Below are positions 13,747 through 21,999 of a stretch of 21,999 nt of DNA, piece after piece (within the stretch, counting starts at the first letter, position 1; every line of letters starts with the position of its first letter). A program made the translations under genes and the position numbers. Below the pieces are notes generated by a model. The model was not told the origin of the DNA. It searched no databases and saw only the letters and a program-made list of their open reading frames with translations. The stretch covers positions 3,709-25,707 of the forward strand of contig DCUM01000140.1 of the NCBI GenBank assembly GCA_002327255.1. Direction: 5' to 3'. The stretch is from a bacterium UBA2214 (lineage in GTDB: Bacteria > Zhuqueibacterota > Zhuqueibacteria > Residuimicrobiales > Residuimicrobiaceae).

Positions 13747-15150
13747 ATGGGCGGGTTTTTCGGCATCGTTTCCAACCGCGATTGCGTCAGCGATCTCTTT
13801 TACGGCATCGATTACCATTCGCACCTCGGCACGCGGCGCGGCGGCATGGCGGTCTATCACCCCGACGGTTTCAAGAAATCGATCCACAGCATCGAGGGCG
13901 CGCCTTTCCGCAGCAAATTTCGCGAAGACCTGGCCAAATTCAAGGGCAACCAGGGCATCGGCGTTATCAGCGATTATGAAGATCAGCCGCTGCTCATCGC
14001 CTCCCATCTCGGCAACTATGCCATCGTCACCGTCGGCGTCGTGCGCAACCTCGAAGCGCTGACCACCTGTGCCCTCAATAATCATCGCGGCCACTTTACG
14101 GAGATGAACCTCAACGCCATCAATCCCACAGAACTGATCGCCTCCCTCATCAATCAGGAGGAGTCCTTTGCCGCGGGGATTCGCAAGGCGCAGGAGGCCA
14201 TCGAAGGTTCCTGCTCGCTGCTGATTCTGACCGCGGCGGGCATTTTTGCGGCGCGGGATCGTCTCGGCCGCACCCCCGTGCTCATCGGCAAACGCGAGGA
14301 CGCCTTCGCCGTCGCCTTTGAATCCAGCGCCTTTCCCAATCTTGGTTTCGAGACCGTCCAATTCCTCGGGCCGGGGGAGGTTGTTCTCATCAGCAAGGAT
14401 GGCTATCAGACGCTGTTGCAGCCGCAGGAGTCGATGCAAATCTGCTCGTTTCTGTGGATTTATTACGGCTATCCCGCCAGCAGCTATGAGGCCATCAATG
14501 TCGAACAGGTGCGTTATAACTGCGGCGCGGCGCTCGCCCGCGCCGATCGGGTGAGCATCGATATGGTCTCCGGCATCCCCGATTCGGGCGTGGCCCACGC
14601 CATCGGCTATGCGGCGGAATCCAGGATCCCCTACTGCCGGCCGTTTGTGAAGTACACGCCGACCTGGCCGCGCAGTTTCATGCCGCAGGTGCAGGAGACG
14701 CGCGATCTCATCGCCAGCATGAAGCTGATCCCCATCCGCGACCTCATCCACGGCCGCCGCATGCTGATGTGTGAGGATTCCATCGTTCGCGGCACACAAC
14801 TGCGCGATTTCGTGCAGCGCCTCTACGAATTCGGCGCGGCCGAAGTACACATGCGCGTCGCCTGTCCGCCGCTGCTCTACGGCTGTCCCTGGCTCAATTT
14901 TTCGCGATCGCGCTCCGAGATGGAACTGGCCGCCCGCCGCGCCATCGATGAACTGCACGGCGCCATCCCCGACGACCTTACGCCGTATCACGATCCGGCC
15001 CGTGCGGAATACCAGGCCATGGTGGAACGCATCCGCACGCGCCTGCGCCTGACCACGCTGCAGTACCAGACCATGCCGGACATGGTGCAGGCCATCGGCT
15101 TGCCCAGAGAAAAACTCTGCACCCACTGCTGGGAGGGTGAACGCGCTTGA
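13747..15150 (+). CDS. PurF-like amidophosphoribosyltransferase without the N-terminal nucleophile Cys
   Basis: A 467-aa protein. PurF makes phosphoribosylamine from PRPP and glutamine, the first step of purine synthesis. Here the N-terminal Ntn/GATase-II domain starts MGGFFGIVSNRDC. The catalytic cysteine expected right after Met is Gly2, so normal glutaminase chemistry looks absent (nearest Cys is C13). The phosphoribosyltransferase half is well kept: SGIPDSGVAHAIGYA near 278-292 and the PRPP loop CEDSIVRGTQ at 342-351. The four Fe-S ligands of B. subtilis-type PurF appear present as C233, C380, C458 and C461. ATG 13747 follows AAGGAG by 5 nt. It starts 105 bp after the AddB-like stop and overlaps the AddA-like start by 4 bp, so it is co-transcribed with DNA-repair genes. 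It may be a paralogue using ammonia or another amine, or a regulator. Confidence 0.82.
   Translation: MGGFFGIVSNRDCVSDLFYGIDYHSHLGTRRGGMAVYHPDGFKKSIHSIEGAPFRSKFREDLAKFKGNQGIGVISDYEDQPLLIASHLGNYAIVTVGVVRNLEALTTCALNNHRGHFTEMNLNAINPTELIASLINQEESFAAGIRKAQEAIEGSCSLLILTAAGIFAARDRLGRTPVLIGKREDAFAVAFESSAFPNLGFETVQFLGPGEVVLISKDGYQTLLQPQESMQICSFLWIYYGYPASSYEAINVEQVRYNCGAALARADRVSIDMVSGIPDSGVAHAIGYAAESRIPYCRPFVKYTPTWPRSFMPQVQETRDLIASMKLIPIRDLIHGRRMLMCEDSIVRGTQLRDFVQRLYEFGAAEVHMRVACPPLLYGCPWLNFSRSRSEMELAARRAIDELHGAIPDDLTPYHDPARAEYQAMVERIRTRLRLTTLQYQTMPDMVQAIGLPREKLCTHCWEGERA
15131..15137 (+). promoter_or_regulatory. Ribosome binding site deciding the TTG start of addA
   Basis: GGGAGGG lies 9 nt before the TTG at 15147, which overlaps the preceding stop as TTGA. 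The site lies inside the end of the PurF-like gene, so the two are probably translationally coupled. Confidence 0.65.
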
Positions 15151-18100
15151 ACGGCTTCATCAAAAAAGTCATACGCGCCAGCGCCGGCACCGGCAAGACC
15201 TACCGTCTCTCGCTGGAGTACATTGGACTGCTGCTGCGCTTTCGCGACCAGGGCATTCACTTCAGCGAAATCCTCGTCATCACTTTCACCCGCAAAGCCA
15301 CCGCTGAAATCCGCGAACGCATCTTTTCACACCTGCGCAAACTGATCGAGCCCGGCGAAGAGAGCGAAACGCTGCGCAGCCATCTGCGCGACATGCTCGA
15401 CATCCCGTGGCGGCGCGATGACGCGGAGTATCTGCGCGCGGTCTATGAGCAGATGCTCACCGGCAAGCATCAGGTGCAGATCAGCACCATCGATTCCTAC
15501 ATCAACCGGCTGTTCCGTTCCATCATCGCGCCCTACATCGGCCTCAGCAGTTATCGCATCGACAGCCGCATGGAGCCGCGCTACTTTGCCGAACTCTACA
15601 GCTATGCCCTGCAGCCGGATAACCTGCCCCTGGTCGTGGAACTCTTCAAGCGCTCCGGAAAACGCACCCTGGAAGATTATGAAAAGCTCATCGACTCGAT
15701 TCTCAAACAGCGCTGGCTCTTCCATTTCATCGATCTCTACGCCCGGCCGCAGCCGATGCCTGCGCACGAGGAAATCGAAAAACGTTTCATGGATTACTGC
15801 CACATCCAGGAACAGATCATCGCGCGTCTGGCCGGCTATCTCCGCGAAGACAAGCCCGATGCCACTGCCGACACCGCGGTCAGGGGTGAATACCACACCC
15901 TCTTTTTCACGGACGAAGCGCAACAGCGGGGCGATTGGCTCGGACGCATCAGGACGTGCCTGCAGGAGCGCGCCTTCGTACAGGAAAATTTTTCCCTGCT
16001 GCTCAAGGGCGATCCTTTCTGGAATCGCGGTCAGCTCCTCCGTAAAAAAATCTATGCAGATTTAAAAGCCGAACTGGAACAGCAGGTCGCGGAGGCGACG
16101 CGGCTGCTGGCGGATTATCTCGACGCCACCCTGTTTCGCCAGGAGGAGGAGGAGTTGCGCAGCATGACGCGGATGCTGCTGCAGCGCTACGATGTCCTGC
16201 GCTTCCAGGATCAGGTCTTCAGCCACAGCGACGTGGCCTACTATACCTTCAAATACCTCTACGATCCCGAATTGTCGCTGGTGGCGGACGAAGCGGTCAC
16301 CAACGCCTTTTATGAGATTCTCGCCAGCCGCGTGCGCTTTCTCCTCATCGACGAGTTTCAGGATACCAGCCTGCTGCAGATGCGCATCCTCTGGCCGGTG
16401 ATCAAGGAGGTGGTGGCGGGCGAGGGGGTGCGGCCTTACGGCGGTGTCATCGCCGTGGGGGATGAGAAACAGTCGATCTACGGCTGGCGCGGTGGTGAAC
16501 GCGATCTGCTGCTGCGGCTGCCGCGGCTGCTAGGGGGCGCGGAATCGCTGCGCCTGGAGCGTTCTTTCCGCAGTCAACCCCTGCTGATGCAGTTCGTCAA
16601 CGATTTCTTCACCCATGCGGAACTGCAGGAGACGCTGAAGGCACACGACATGGAATGGCCGTACGAGACGTGCAGCACCGCGATCGCGGAGAACGGCGGC
16701 GGCCTGCTGGTGCGACTGCAGAATGTCAACAAGGAGGCTGAAGAGAACAGCTGCCGCGATGTGCGCGAAGCGGCCGAGGATGTGGTGCGCAACGAGATCG
16801 CGCCGCTGCTCGAGCAGGGCGTGCTCCAGGCCGGACAAACCGCCCTCCTCGCCCGCGAGAACAGGGACCTGCTCTTCCTCGCCGCCGCCCTCGACGATCT
16901 GCGCATCGATTATGTGCTCGAAAGCTCGCGCTCGGTACTGCACCATCGCGCCGTCAAGCCGCTGCTCCATCTGCTGCGTTTTCTGGCGCGCAACGATGCC
17001 GCCGAACTGTGCAAATTTTTGCGCTCCGACTATGTCCTGATGAATGGCCCCGATTTGAAACAGGTGCTGCTCGCCTGGCGCGACCTGACGGCCGATGCTT
17101 CCAGTATGCCGCTGATTCGTCGCCTGGCACAGCGTCTGCCGCACCTTCCCGTCCTGGCAAAAATCGCCGCACTGGCGCCGTTCATGCTCCAGGACGATGT
17201 CCTCAATTTTTGCAAGCGCATCATCGAGACCTTTGCCGTGCCGCGCCTCTTTGCACAGGAGAACGACAGCAAGAATCTGCACTTTTTCCTCGAACTGGCC
17301 GCCGCGTTCGTCCACCAGCAGCGCGATTACCCCGTCTCCGCGGAGGGATTTCTGCGCTACTGTCACGATCGTCAGGACGACGAGAACTGGCAGCAGCTCG
17401 GACTGGAGGAGATCGAGGCCATCCGCCTGCTCACCATTCACAAGGCCAAGGGCCTCGAATTCGAAAATGTCTTCCTCTTTATGCCCCTGCGCCCCGATCG
17501 CGGCAGAAACCGGGCGGAGTTGCAGCGCTATGTGCAGTTCGACGAGATTTTCCGCGAGATCGTTGAGCACGCCTTGACGTTCAATTACCAGCGCATCCTC
17601 GAAGCCTCCTCGCGACAAGGTCTGGTGAAAACGGAAGAGGCCCGGGAGGTCATCGAGGACCTCAACACGTTCTATGTCGCCATCACGCGGGCGAAACGGC
17701 GTCTGGGGATTTATCTCACTGTCGATAAAAAAGCGGGCCTGGTCGAAGCGGGCCAAAGTAAAGAGGACGAAGAGCCGGCCGCCAACAAGCTCATCCTGCG
17801 CACCCTGCAGGCTTTATTGAGCGAACAGAACCGCTATGCCTCCGAGACGACGCACAGCGCCCGCGCGCAATGGGGCGACTGGCAGTCGCGCACCGGTGCC
17901 GCGCCCGCCGCGACCGAGGCGCCGGCCGAAAACGTCTGGCACTATCTCGACACCCGGCGCCGCTCCTACTGGCACCCCGACACGGAACGCATGGAAAAAG
18001 AGAAATATCTCGATTACAAGAGCGTCTATGTCAACAAACGCCACGTCGATCGCGGCAACATCGTCCACTATTATCTCTCCTGGATTCGTTTTGACTCGGA

Positions 18101-18518
18101 CGAGGCGCGCGCCTTTGCGGCGCGGCGGACGCTCGCCGATTTCGGCAGCCTGATGCGCTCGGCTGAAATTCGCAGTCTCCTGGTGCAGGTCGACCGTTTT
18201 CTCGACGAACACATTGAGTATTTTTCCGCGGCGCCGTGGGGACGGGTTTTCACGGAGCAGACCTTCTTCACGTCCGAAGGCGTGGAGCAGCGCATCGACC
18301 GCCTGATGGTGGATGATACAAACCAACGGATTCTCATCATCGATTTCAAGACCGGCGAATCCTATGAGCCCGGGCAACTGCAGGGCTACATAGAAACCAT
18401 CGCTAATCTGGCCTGGGTGCGGCAGCATGGCTATAGCGTAAACGGCAAGTTTTTGGAAATACATTTTGAAGATCATCGCACCTCAGGCCCTGAGCCCCGG
18501 CCGGAGGCGCTGTCATAA
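15147..18518 (+). CDS. addA: AddA-like UvrD/RecB-family helicase-nuclease
   Basis: A 1123-aa superfamily 1A helicase with a C-terminal nuclease; it unwinds and trims double-strand DNA ends with the AddB-like subunit. All helicase motifs are visible: Walker A ASAGTGKT (11-18), motif Ia VITFTRKATAEIRERI (44-59), motif II IDEFQDTS (D402, E403), motif III GDEKQSIYGWRGG (from G438), an LRLERSFRS motif IV, TIHKAKGLEFENV (from T763) and FYVAITRAKRRL with R848. The RecB-type nuclease is complete at the C-terminus, with QRIDRL (D1051) and IIDFKTG (D1066, K1068), then GQLQGY. Both nuclease sites (here and in the AddB-like subunit) are therefore intact, which fits an AddAB-type rather than a RecBCD-type enzyme. 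The start is TTG, overlapping the PurF-like stop. The next gene has its own promoter, so this is probably the last gene of the operon. Confidence 0.9.
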   Translation: MNGFIKKVIRASAGTGKTYRLSLEYIGLLLRFRDQGIHFSEILVITFTRKATAEIRERIFSHLRKLIEPGEESETLRSHLRDMLDIPWRRDDAEYLRAVYEQMLTGKHQVQISTIDSYINRLFRSIIAPYIGLSSYRIDSRMEPRYFAELYSYALQPDNLPLVVELFKRSGKRTLEDYEKLIDSILKQRWLFHFIDLYARPQPMPAHEEIEKRFMDYCHIQEQIIARLAGYLREDKPDATADTAVRGEYHTLFFTDEAQQRGDWLGRIRTCLQERAFVQENFSLLLKGDPFWNRGQLLRKKIYADLKAELEQQVAEATRLLADYLDATLFRQEEEELRSMTRMLLQRYDVLRFQDQVFSHSDVAYYTFKYLYDPELSLVADEAVTNAFYEILASRVRFLLIDEFQDTSLLQMRILWPVIKEVVAGEGVRPYGGVIAVGDEKQSIYGWRGGERDLLLRLPRLLGGAESLRLERSFRSQPLLMQFVNDFFTHAELQETLKAHDMEWPYETCSTAIAENGGGLLVRLQNVNKEAEENSCRDVREAAEDVVRNEIAPLLEQGVLQAGQTALLARENRDLLFLAAALDDLRIDYVLESSRSVLHHRAVKPLLHLLRFLARNDAAELCKFLRSDYVLMNGPDLKQVLLAWRDLTADASSMPLIRRLAQRLPHLPVLAKIAALAPFMLQDDVLNFCKRIIETFAVPRLFAQENDSKNLHFFLELAAAFVHQQRDYPVSAEGFLRYCHDRQDDENWQQLGLEEIEAIRLLTIHKAKGLEFENVFLFMPLRPDRGRNRAELQRYVQFDEIFREIVEHALTFNYQRILEASSRQGLVKTEEAREVIEDLNTFYVAITRAKRRLGIYLTVDKKAGLVEAGQSKEDEEPAANKLILRTLQALLSEQNRYASETTHSARAQWGDWQSRTGAAPAATEAPAENVWHYLDTRRRSYWHPDTERMEKEKYLDYKSVYVNKRHVDRGNIVHYYLSWIRFDSDEARAFAARRTLADFGSLMRSAEIRSLLVQVDRFLDEHIEYFSAAPWGRVFTEQTFFTSEGVEQRIDRLMVDDTNQRILIIDFKTGESYEPGQLQGYIETIANLAWVRQHGYSVNGKFLEIHFEDHRTSGPEPRPEALS

Positions 18519-18523
18519 TCCGG

Positions 18524-18553
18524 TTGACGGTTTCAGGGCACAGGAGATATAAA
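18524..18553 (+). promoter_or_regulatory. Sigma-70-like promoter of the APC permease
   Basis: TTGACG (18524-18529) and TATAAA (18548-18553) are separated by 18 bp; each box matches the consensus at five of six positions. They lie immediately after the addA stop. Transcription would start near 18560 and give a leader of about 60-80 nt that contains the alternative hairpins. Confidence 0.6.
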
Positions 18554-18568
18554 TACGCACATGGAACA

Positions 18569-18617
18569 GGCAGCGCCCCGATGCCAGGCGTGCGCTGCCA
18601 GGGCTGGAGCGCACGCC
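18569..18617 (+). promoter_or_regulatory. Two mutually exclusive leader hairpins before the permease
   Basis: GGCAGCGC (18569-18576) can pair with GCGCTGCC (18592-18599). Alternatively GGCGTGCGCT (18587-18596) can pair with AGCGCACGCC (18608-18617), a perfect 10-bp stem with an 11-nt loop. The two share bases 18592-18596 and cannot form together. The second stem partly covers GGAG (18606-18609), the ribosome binding site for the GTG at 18619. No U-tract follows, so control of translation fits better than termination. Confidence 0.45.
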
Positions 18618-18618
18618 C

Positions 18619-20049
18619 GTGAAATCAGGAAAGAAGGTATGGATGCCAAAGATTGAACCGCGCACAGCAGGGGATTGGTTCAGCGAAAAGAGCGAACTGG
18701 AGCGCCGTTTGGGGCTGACCGAGGCGTTTTCGATTCTCATCGGCCGCATCATCGGCTCCGGCATCTTTCGCACGCCCGCGCCGATCATGATGCTGGTGGG
18801 ATGCGTCAGCATGTTTTACGGGGTGTGGATACTCGGCGGCATCGCCACGTTGCTGGGCGCCTTTGTTTACGCCGAGATGGCGGCCATGATGCCCAAATCC
18901 GGCGGGCCCTACGCTTTTTTGCGCGCCGCCTATCCGCCGGTGTGGGCCTTTCTGCGCGGCTGGGCCATGTTCTTCGTCTCCGAGACCGGCGCCATCGCCG
19001 CGGTCTCGATCGTCTTCGCCGAGTATGGCAATTCGTTGTACAAGATCATGACCGGGGCGACCTACTCCCGTGGTGTCGAGGTGCTGATCGCCCTGGGGAT
19101 CATCTGGATGCTGACGCTGGTCAACTGTTTCGGCGTGGCTTTGGGCGGCAAGGTGCAGAACGTCCTCAGTCTGCTCAAGCTCCTGGCGCTGGGCGCGGTG
19201 ATCGGGGTCTGTTTCTCCAGCGGCGGCAGCACGGCGAACTTTTCGCAGCCCTTCTGGCCGGAAGAGTTCACCTGGGGCTCGCTGCTGGCCATGGGGGCGG
19301 CGATGCGCTACGCCTTTTTCGCCTTCAGCGGCTGGGAGGGCGCCACCTATGTGGCCGAAGAGGTCAAGAATCCGCGCCGCAACCTGCCGCTGTCGCTGAT
19401 CCTCGGATTGGCCGGCATCATGCTCATCTATCTGGCCGCCAACACGGCGTATCTGTACCAGTTGCCGGTGGCGCGCATCATCGATGCCAAGTGGGTGGCG
19501 GTGGATGCCATGGAGATGGCCATGGGCGGCATCGGCGGCATTCTCGTCAGTCTGGCGGTGATGCTCAACACCTTCGGCAGTGTGAGTTCGCAAATATTGG
19601 TGAAAGCCAGGGGCATATTTGCCATGTCGCGGGATGGCCTGTTTTTCGAGTCGCTCGGCAAGGTCCATCCCAAATACAAGACGCCGAACCGGGCGCTGCT
19701 GCTGCAGGGCTGCTGGGCCACGGTCCTTTTGATTGCGGCCGCGTTTGCGGTGCATGCCTACGAGACCATCATCGACTTTTTCAGCTTTACCTCATCGATT
19801 TTCAATATATCGACCTTTGCGGCGGTGTGGGTGCTGCGCCGCAAATACCCCGATGCGCCGCGGTATTATCGCGCCTGGGGCTATCCGGTGACGCTGATAC
19901 TGGTGCTGATCATTCAGGTGTGGTTCATGATCACGACCCTGATCACGGCTTTTATTCCCTCCCTGGCGGGACTCTTGCTGACCAGTTCGGGATTGCTGTT
20001 CTACTACCGGCGGGAGATCGGGGAGAAGGCACGCAGATTGTTCCAATGA
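18619..20049 (+). CDS. APC-superfamily amino acid permease
   Basis: A 476-aa inner-membrane protein with about 12 hydrophobic helices, the normal size for the amino acid-polyamine-organocation family. TM1 carries the substrate-binding unwound motif GRIIGSGIF (42-50), and YAEMAAMMPKSGGPYAF after TM2 is typical of the family. AFSGWEGATYVAEEVKNPRRNLP, in the middle of the protein, is the classic TM6 to cytoplasmic-loop signature. Such proteins take up or exchange amino acids by proton symport or antiport; the substrate cannot be read from the sequence. Start is uncertain: GTG at 18619 with GGAG 9 nt upstream, or ATG at 18643 with GAAGG 5 nt upstream; both begin before TM1. It has its own promoter and a structured leader, and it converges on the M49-like gene across 150 bp with no clear terminator between them. 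Confidence 0.9.
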   Translation: MKSGKKVWMPKIEPRTAGDWFSEKSELERRLGLTEAFSILIGRIIGSGIFRTPAPIMMLVGCVSMFYGVWILGGIATLLGAFVYAEMAAMMPKSGGPYAFLRAAYPPVWAFLRGWAMFFVSETGAIAAVSIVFAEYGNSLYKIMTGATYSRGVEVLIALGIIWMLTLVNCFGVALGGKVQNVLSLLKLLALGAVIGVCFSSGGSTANFSQPFWPEEFTWGSLLAMGAAMRYAFFAFSGWEGATYVAEEVKNPRRNLPLSLILGLAGIMLIYLAANTAYLYQLPVARIIDAKWVAVDAMEMAMGGIGGILVSLAVMLNTFGSVSSQILVKARGIFAMSRDGLFFESLGKVHPKYKTPNRALLLQGCWATVLLIAAAFAVHAYETIIDFFSFTSSIFNISTFAAVWVLRRKYPDAPRYYRAWGYPVTLILVLIIQVWFMITTLITAFIPSLAGLLLTSSGLLFYYRREIGEKARRLFQ

Positions 20050-20199
20050 GAGTTGCTTGCGTGCCGGCATTCCCACCAAGAGCGTGGCAATGAAATACAC
20101 ACCATGCTATTTGTGCATTGCAGGTCGATTAGTTCGGTCAACCGGAAAGACTACCAAAGCAAACCATGCCTCAATGTTGGCAAAATGGATGGATTTTGA

Positions 20200-21867
20200 T
20201 TATTCCACCCCCAACTCCGCCAGCACCGGATAGGAGGGACGGATATCAATGGGCACCGATTTTAACGCATCCACCATGCCCTGCATCACCGGCGTCATGA
20301 CGCGGTATTTTTCGACAAACTTTTTCGCGCCCGCGTAATCGCCCGTTGCCTGGAACATCAAAACCTCGTGGGCGAGCCCGTTCAACGCCGGTAGAATTTT
20401 GCACTCATCCAGGGTCAGCTTGCCGTTATCGTCGACAAAAAACGCGCCCTTGTCAAAACACCAGTTCCACTGGATGGCCACGCCGCCGCCATGCGCTTCG
20501 TTGATGCCGAAGCGGATCGAGCGCAGCATGCCGCCGAGATAGCTGGCGTACATCGAGTATTCCATCTCCTTTGGGAAAACGCCCCTGTCCATCATCAGCT
20601 TCAGGTTGGTGATGCCGAGGACGTCCGCCTTGCACTCCTCCAGCACCGAATAGAGTTCCTTCATCTTTTTCGCCACATCGACTTTTTCGCCGTTCTCGAG
20701 GGTGATCATGCCCGGTCCGAGGCCATGGCTCATCTCGTGCATGAGCACGTGGTTGAAATAGGCGTCGAACGAGACCGCGGCCAGCGGTTTGGGGGCGAGC
20801 ACGGTGTTGACGATGGGAATCCAGCATTTTTCATATTTTGCCCGGGCGATGTTTTTCAACATCACTTTTTTGGAGCCCTTGGCCTCGCGCACGCGCTCGT
20901 CGTTGGGCAGATTGAAGGCGGTGGTCTGGATGCCCGCCTTGGTGTCGCCGGCGGAAAAGACCTCCTGCACGACCTTGATGGGGGAGGAACTGCCGCGGTT
21001 GAAATTCTTGTACTGGTCGGGAATCGGCAGGTTGGACTCCATGTCGTTGAGGTAGCCCGAGAGCACTGCCAGTTTTTCGCTCTCGGCATGATCGACGACG
21101 CAGAGAAAGGCTTCATAGGCCGCCTTGTAGTTGAAGAGGGCGTCCTCATAGACTTCGTACGGTCCGATGACCACCTCGAGATCGCCGCTCAGATCCATCC
21201 ACGCCATATCGCTCTCAAAGTAATCGTCGTTGCGGAAGGCACTGGCGCGCAGCGTGAGAAAATGCTGCAGCGAGGGATCGTCGCTGAGGGTTGCGGCCTC
21301 TTCGAGCAGCCCGGCCACCTCTTCGATGAGGGGCTGATAGGCGAGGTGATAGGGTACCGCCTGCAAAGCCCCGTCGACTCTGGCGATGACGGTGAAGGTA
21401 TTTTCCAGGCGCTCGCGCTGATCCGGGTGGTTCTGAATATGGGTCAAAAATTCGTCCACACTCATATCCGGCGGATAAAAGCCGGCGCCCGCGGGTTTGG
21501 CCTGATCGTTGAGGAAGGGCTTGTCGTGATCGAGGCGGTTCCACGGACCGAACATGATCCGGAACATCTCCTGGTAGGGGACCTCCAATTTTGCCACGGC
21601 CAGGCGCAGTTGCGGATTGCCGGGATTCACCTGCAGCAAAAAGAGCTCATCGATCAGTTTGGCGGCGTGGATGAGTTTTGTCAGCGCGGCTCTGTCCCCC
21701 GGCGACAGCGCCGAGAGGTCGCATTGCAGCGCCACGGGGGCCAGTTTGGCCAGTTCACCCTGCACCGCCTCGAGCGGCGCCTTGGTGGTGATGAGGGGCT
21801 CCTGGTTGCAGCCGCTGAACAGACCCGAGAGAATCATACAGACTCCGAGTGTGAGAGGTTTACGCAT
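20200..21867 (-). CDS. M49-like (dipeptidyl peptidase III-related) metallopeptidase lipoprotein
   Basis: A 555-aa predicted lipoprotein. MRKPLTLGVCMILSGLFSGC is a lipoprotein signal with the lipobox FSGC and C20 as the acylated residue. The zinc site is clear: HEMSHGLG with H377, E378 and H381, and about 30 residues later EECKAD (410-414 region; the second Glu, E411, would be the third ligand), matching the EECRAE motif of dipeptidyl peptidase III. Classical DPP III has HExxGH with an extra residue; this protein has plain HExxH, as in bacterial M49-like relatives. It probably acts at the periplasmic face of a membrane, trimming peptides; the substrate is unknown. The ATG at 21867 follows CAGGAG by 5 nt and gives the lipoprotein signal directly, so it is preferred over an in-frame ATG at 21906 that has no ribosome binding site. 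Confidence 0.82.
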   Translation of the reverse strand: MRKPLTLGVCMILSGLFSGCNQEPLITTKAPLEAVQGELAKLAPVALQCDLSALSPGDRAALTKLIHAAKLIDELFLLQVNPGNPQLRLAVAKLEVPYQEMFRIMFGPWNRLDHDKPFLNDQAKPAGAGFYPPDMSVDEFLTHIQNHPDQRERLENTFTVIARVDGALQAVPYHLAYQPLIEEVAGLLEEAATLSDDPSLQHFLTLRASAFRNDDYFESDMAWMDLSGDLEVVIGPYEVYEDALFNYKAAYEAFLCVVDHAESEKLAVLSGYLNDMESNLPIPDQYKNFNRGSSSPIKVVQEVFSAGDTKAGIQTTAFNLPNDERVREAKGSKKVMLKNIARAKYEKCWIPIVNTVLAPKPLAAVSFDAYFNHVLMHEMSHGLGPGMITLENGEKVDVAKKMKELYSVLEECKADVLGITNLKLMMDRGVFPKEMEYSMYASYLGGMLRSIRFGINEAHGGGVAIQWNWCFDKGAFFVDDNGKLTLDECKILPALNGLAHEVLMFQATGDYAGAKKFVEKYRVMTPVMQGMVDALKSVPIDIRPSYPVLAELGVE

Positions 21868-21872
21868 AACAG

Positions 21873-21877
21873 CTCCT
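21873..21877 (-). promoter_or_regulatory. Ribosome binding site deciding the start at 21867
   Basis: On the minus strand AGGAG lies 5 nt before the ATG at 21867. It supports the start that places the lipoprotein signal at the N-terminus, 13 codons inside the longest open frame. Confidence 0.7.
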
Positions 21878-21911
21878 GAGTGAAGTGAAAGGAATAAATT
21901 GTGCAAAGGGG

Positions 21912-21936
21912 TGTGATCACAGCGTCACCTTAAGGT
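21912..21936. promoter_or_regulatory. Paired palindromes upstream of the M49-like gene
   Basis: Two perfect 10-bp palindromes, TGTGATCACA (21912-21921) and ACCTTAAGGT (21927-21936), are 5 bp apart and about 45-70 bp upstream of the M49-like start. The position suits an operator. TGTGATCACA contains both CRP half-sites but without the 6-bp spacer CRP needs. Palindromes of this size also occur by chance. Confidence 0.3.
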
Positions 21937-21980
21937 CGATTGAAAACGCCGTTTTTCGACGCCGGCCGCTCGGGCTGGTC

Positions 21981-21996
21981 GGGCTCTGGAGAGCCC
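21981..21996. terminator. Possible hairpin at the right edge
   Basis: GGGCTC (21981-21986) and GAGCCC (21991-21996) form a 6-bp stem with a TGGA loop, 3 bp from the window end. What follows is not visible, so it may be the terminator of a neighbouring gene or nothing. Confidence 0.2.
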
Positions 21997-21999
21997 TCC

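Noticed and set aside
13528..15126. 532-codon open frame on the minus strand
   Set aside because: It is antisense to the PurF-like gene and the end of addB, both with clear catalytic motifs, and has no recognisable content.

Overview
This 22 kb window looks like ordinary chromosome of a GC-rich Gram-negative bacterium, probably in the FCB superphylum (Bacteroidota, Calditrichota, KSB1 or Gemmatimonadota-like lineages). The pointers are a DUF5916 outer-membrane beta-barrel protein with an N-terminal CBM9-like domain, an AddAB-type helicase-nuclease of the Bacteroidota style, a PurF-like protein of the 'MGGFFG' type, and a lipoprotein of the M49-like peptidase family. The placement is inferred from gene content, not from a marker gene. 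No rRNA, tRNA, CRISPR array, transposase or integrase was seen.

The left part (1-5580) is the accessory-looking section. It starts inside a plus-strand gene that joins a sigma-54-activator-type AAA+ ATPase core to a winged-helix-like segment and a second small P-loop domain. A 302-bp gap follows. A convergent 921-aa protein then combines a ribokinase-fold domain with an eroded catalytic motif, an AAA+ ATPase and C-terminal RyR (ryanodine-receptor repeat) sequence. Divergent from it is a small single-pass membrane protein with a peptidoglycan-binding-like domain. This combination looks like an NTP-driven sensor or conflict module and is the best candidate here for an undescribed system. A strong hairpin terminator closes the section.

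The middle part (5788-10619) holds three well-spaced minus-strand genes: the DUF5916 outer-membrane protein, a deoxyhypusine-synthase-like cytoplasmic protein and an isoprenylcysteine carboxyl methyltransferase-family membrane protein.

The right part (10780-18518) is a plus-strand gene cluster. It has an AddB-like nuclease subunit lacking the usual iron-sulfur cysteines, a PurF-like amidophosphoribosyltransferase that keeps its PRPP and Fe-S motifs but lacks the N-terminal nucleophile cysteine, and an AddA-like helicase-nuclease whose TTG start overlaps the preceding stop. AddA and AddB together should process double-strand DNA ends for recombination; why the PurF-like gene sits between them is unclear. 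Next comes an APC-family permease with its own sigma-70-like promoter and two mutually exclusive leader hairpins, and then a convergent M49-like metallopeptidase lipoprotein with two palindromes upstream.
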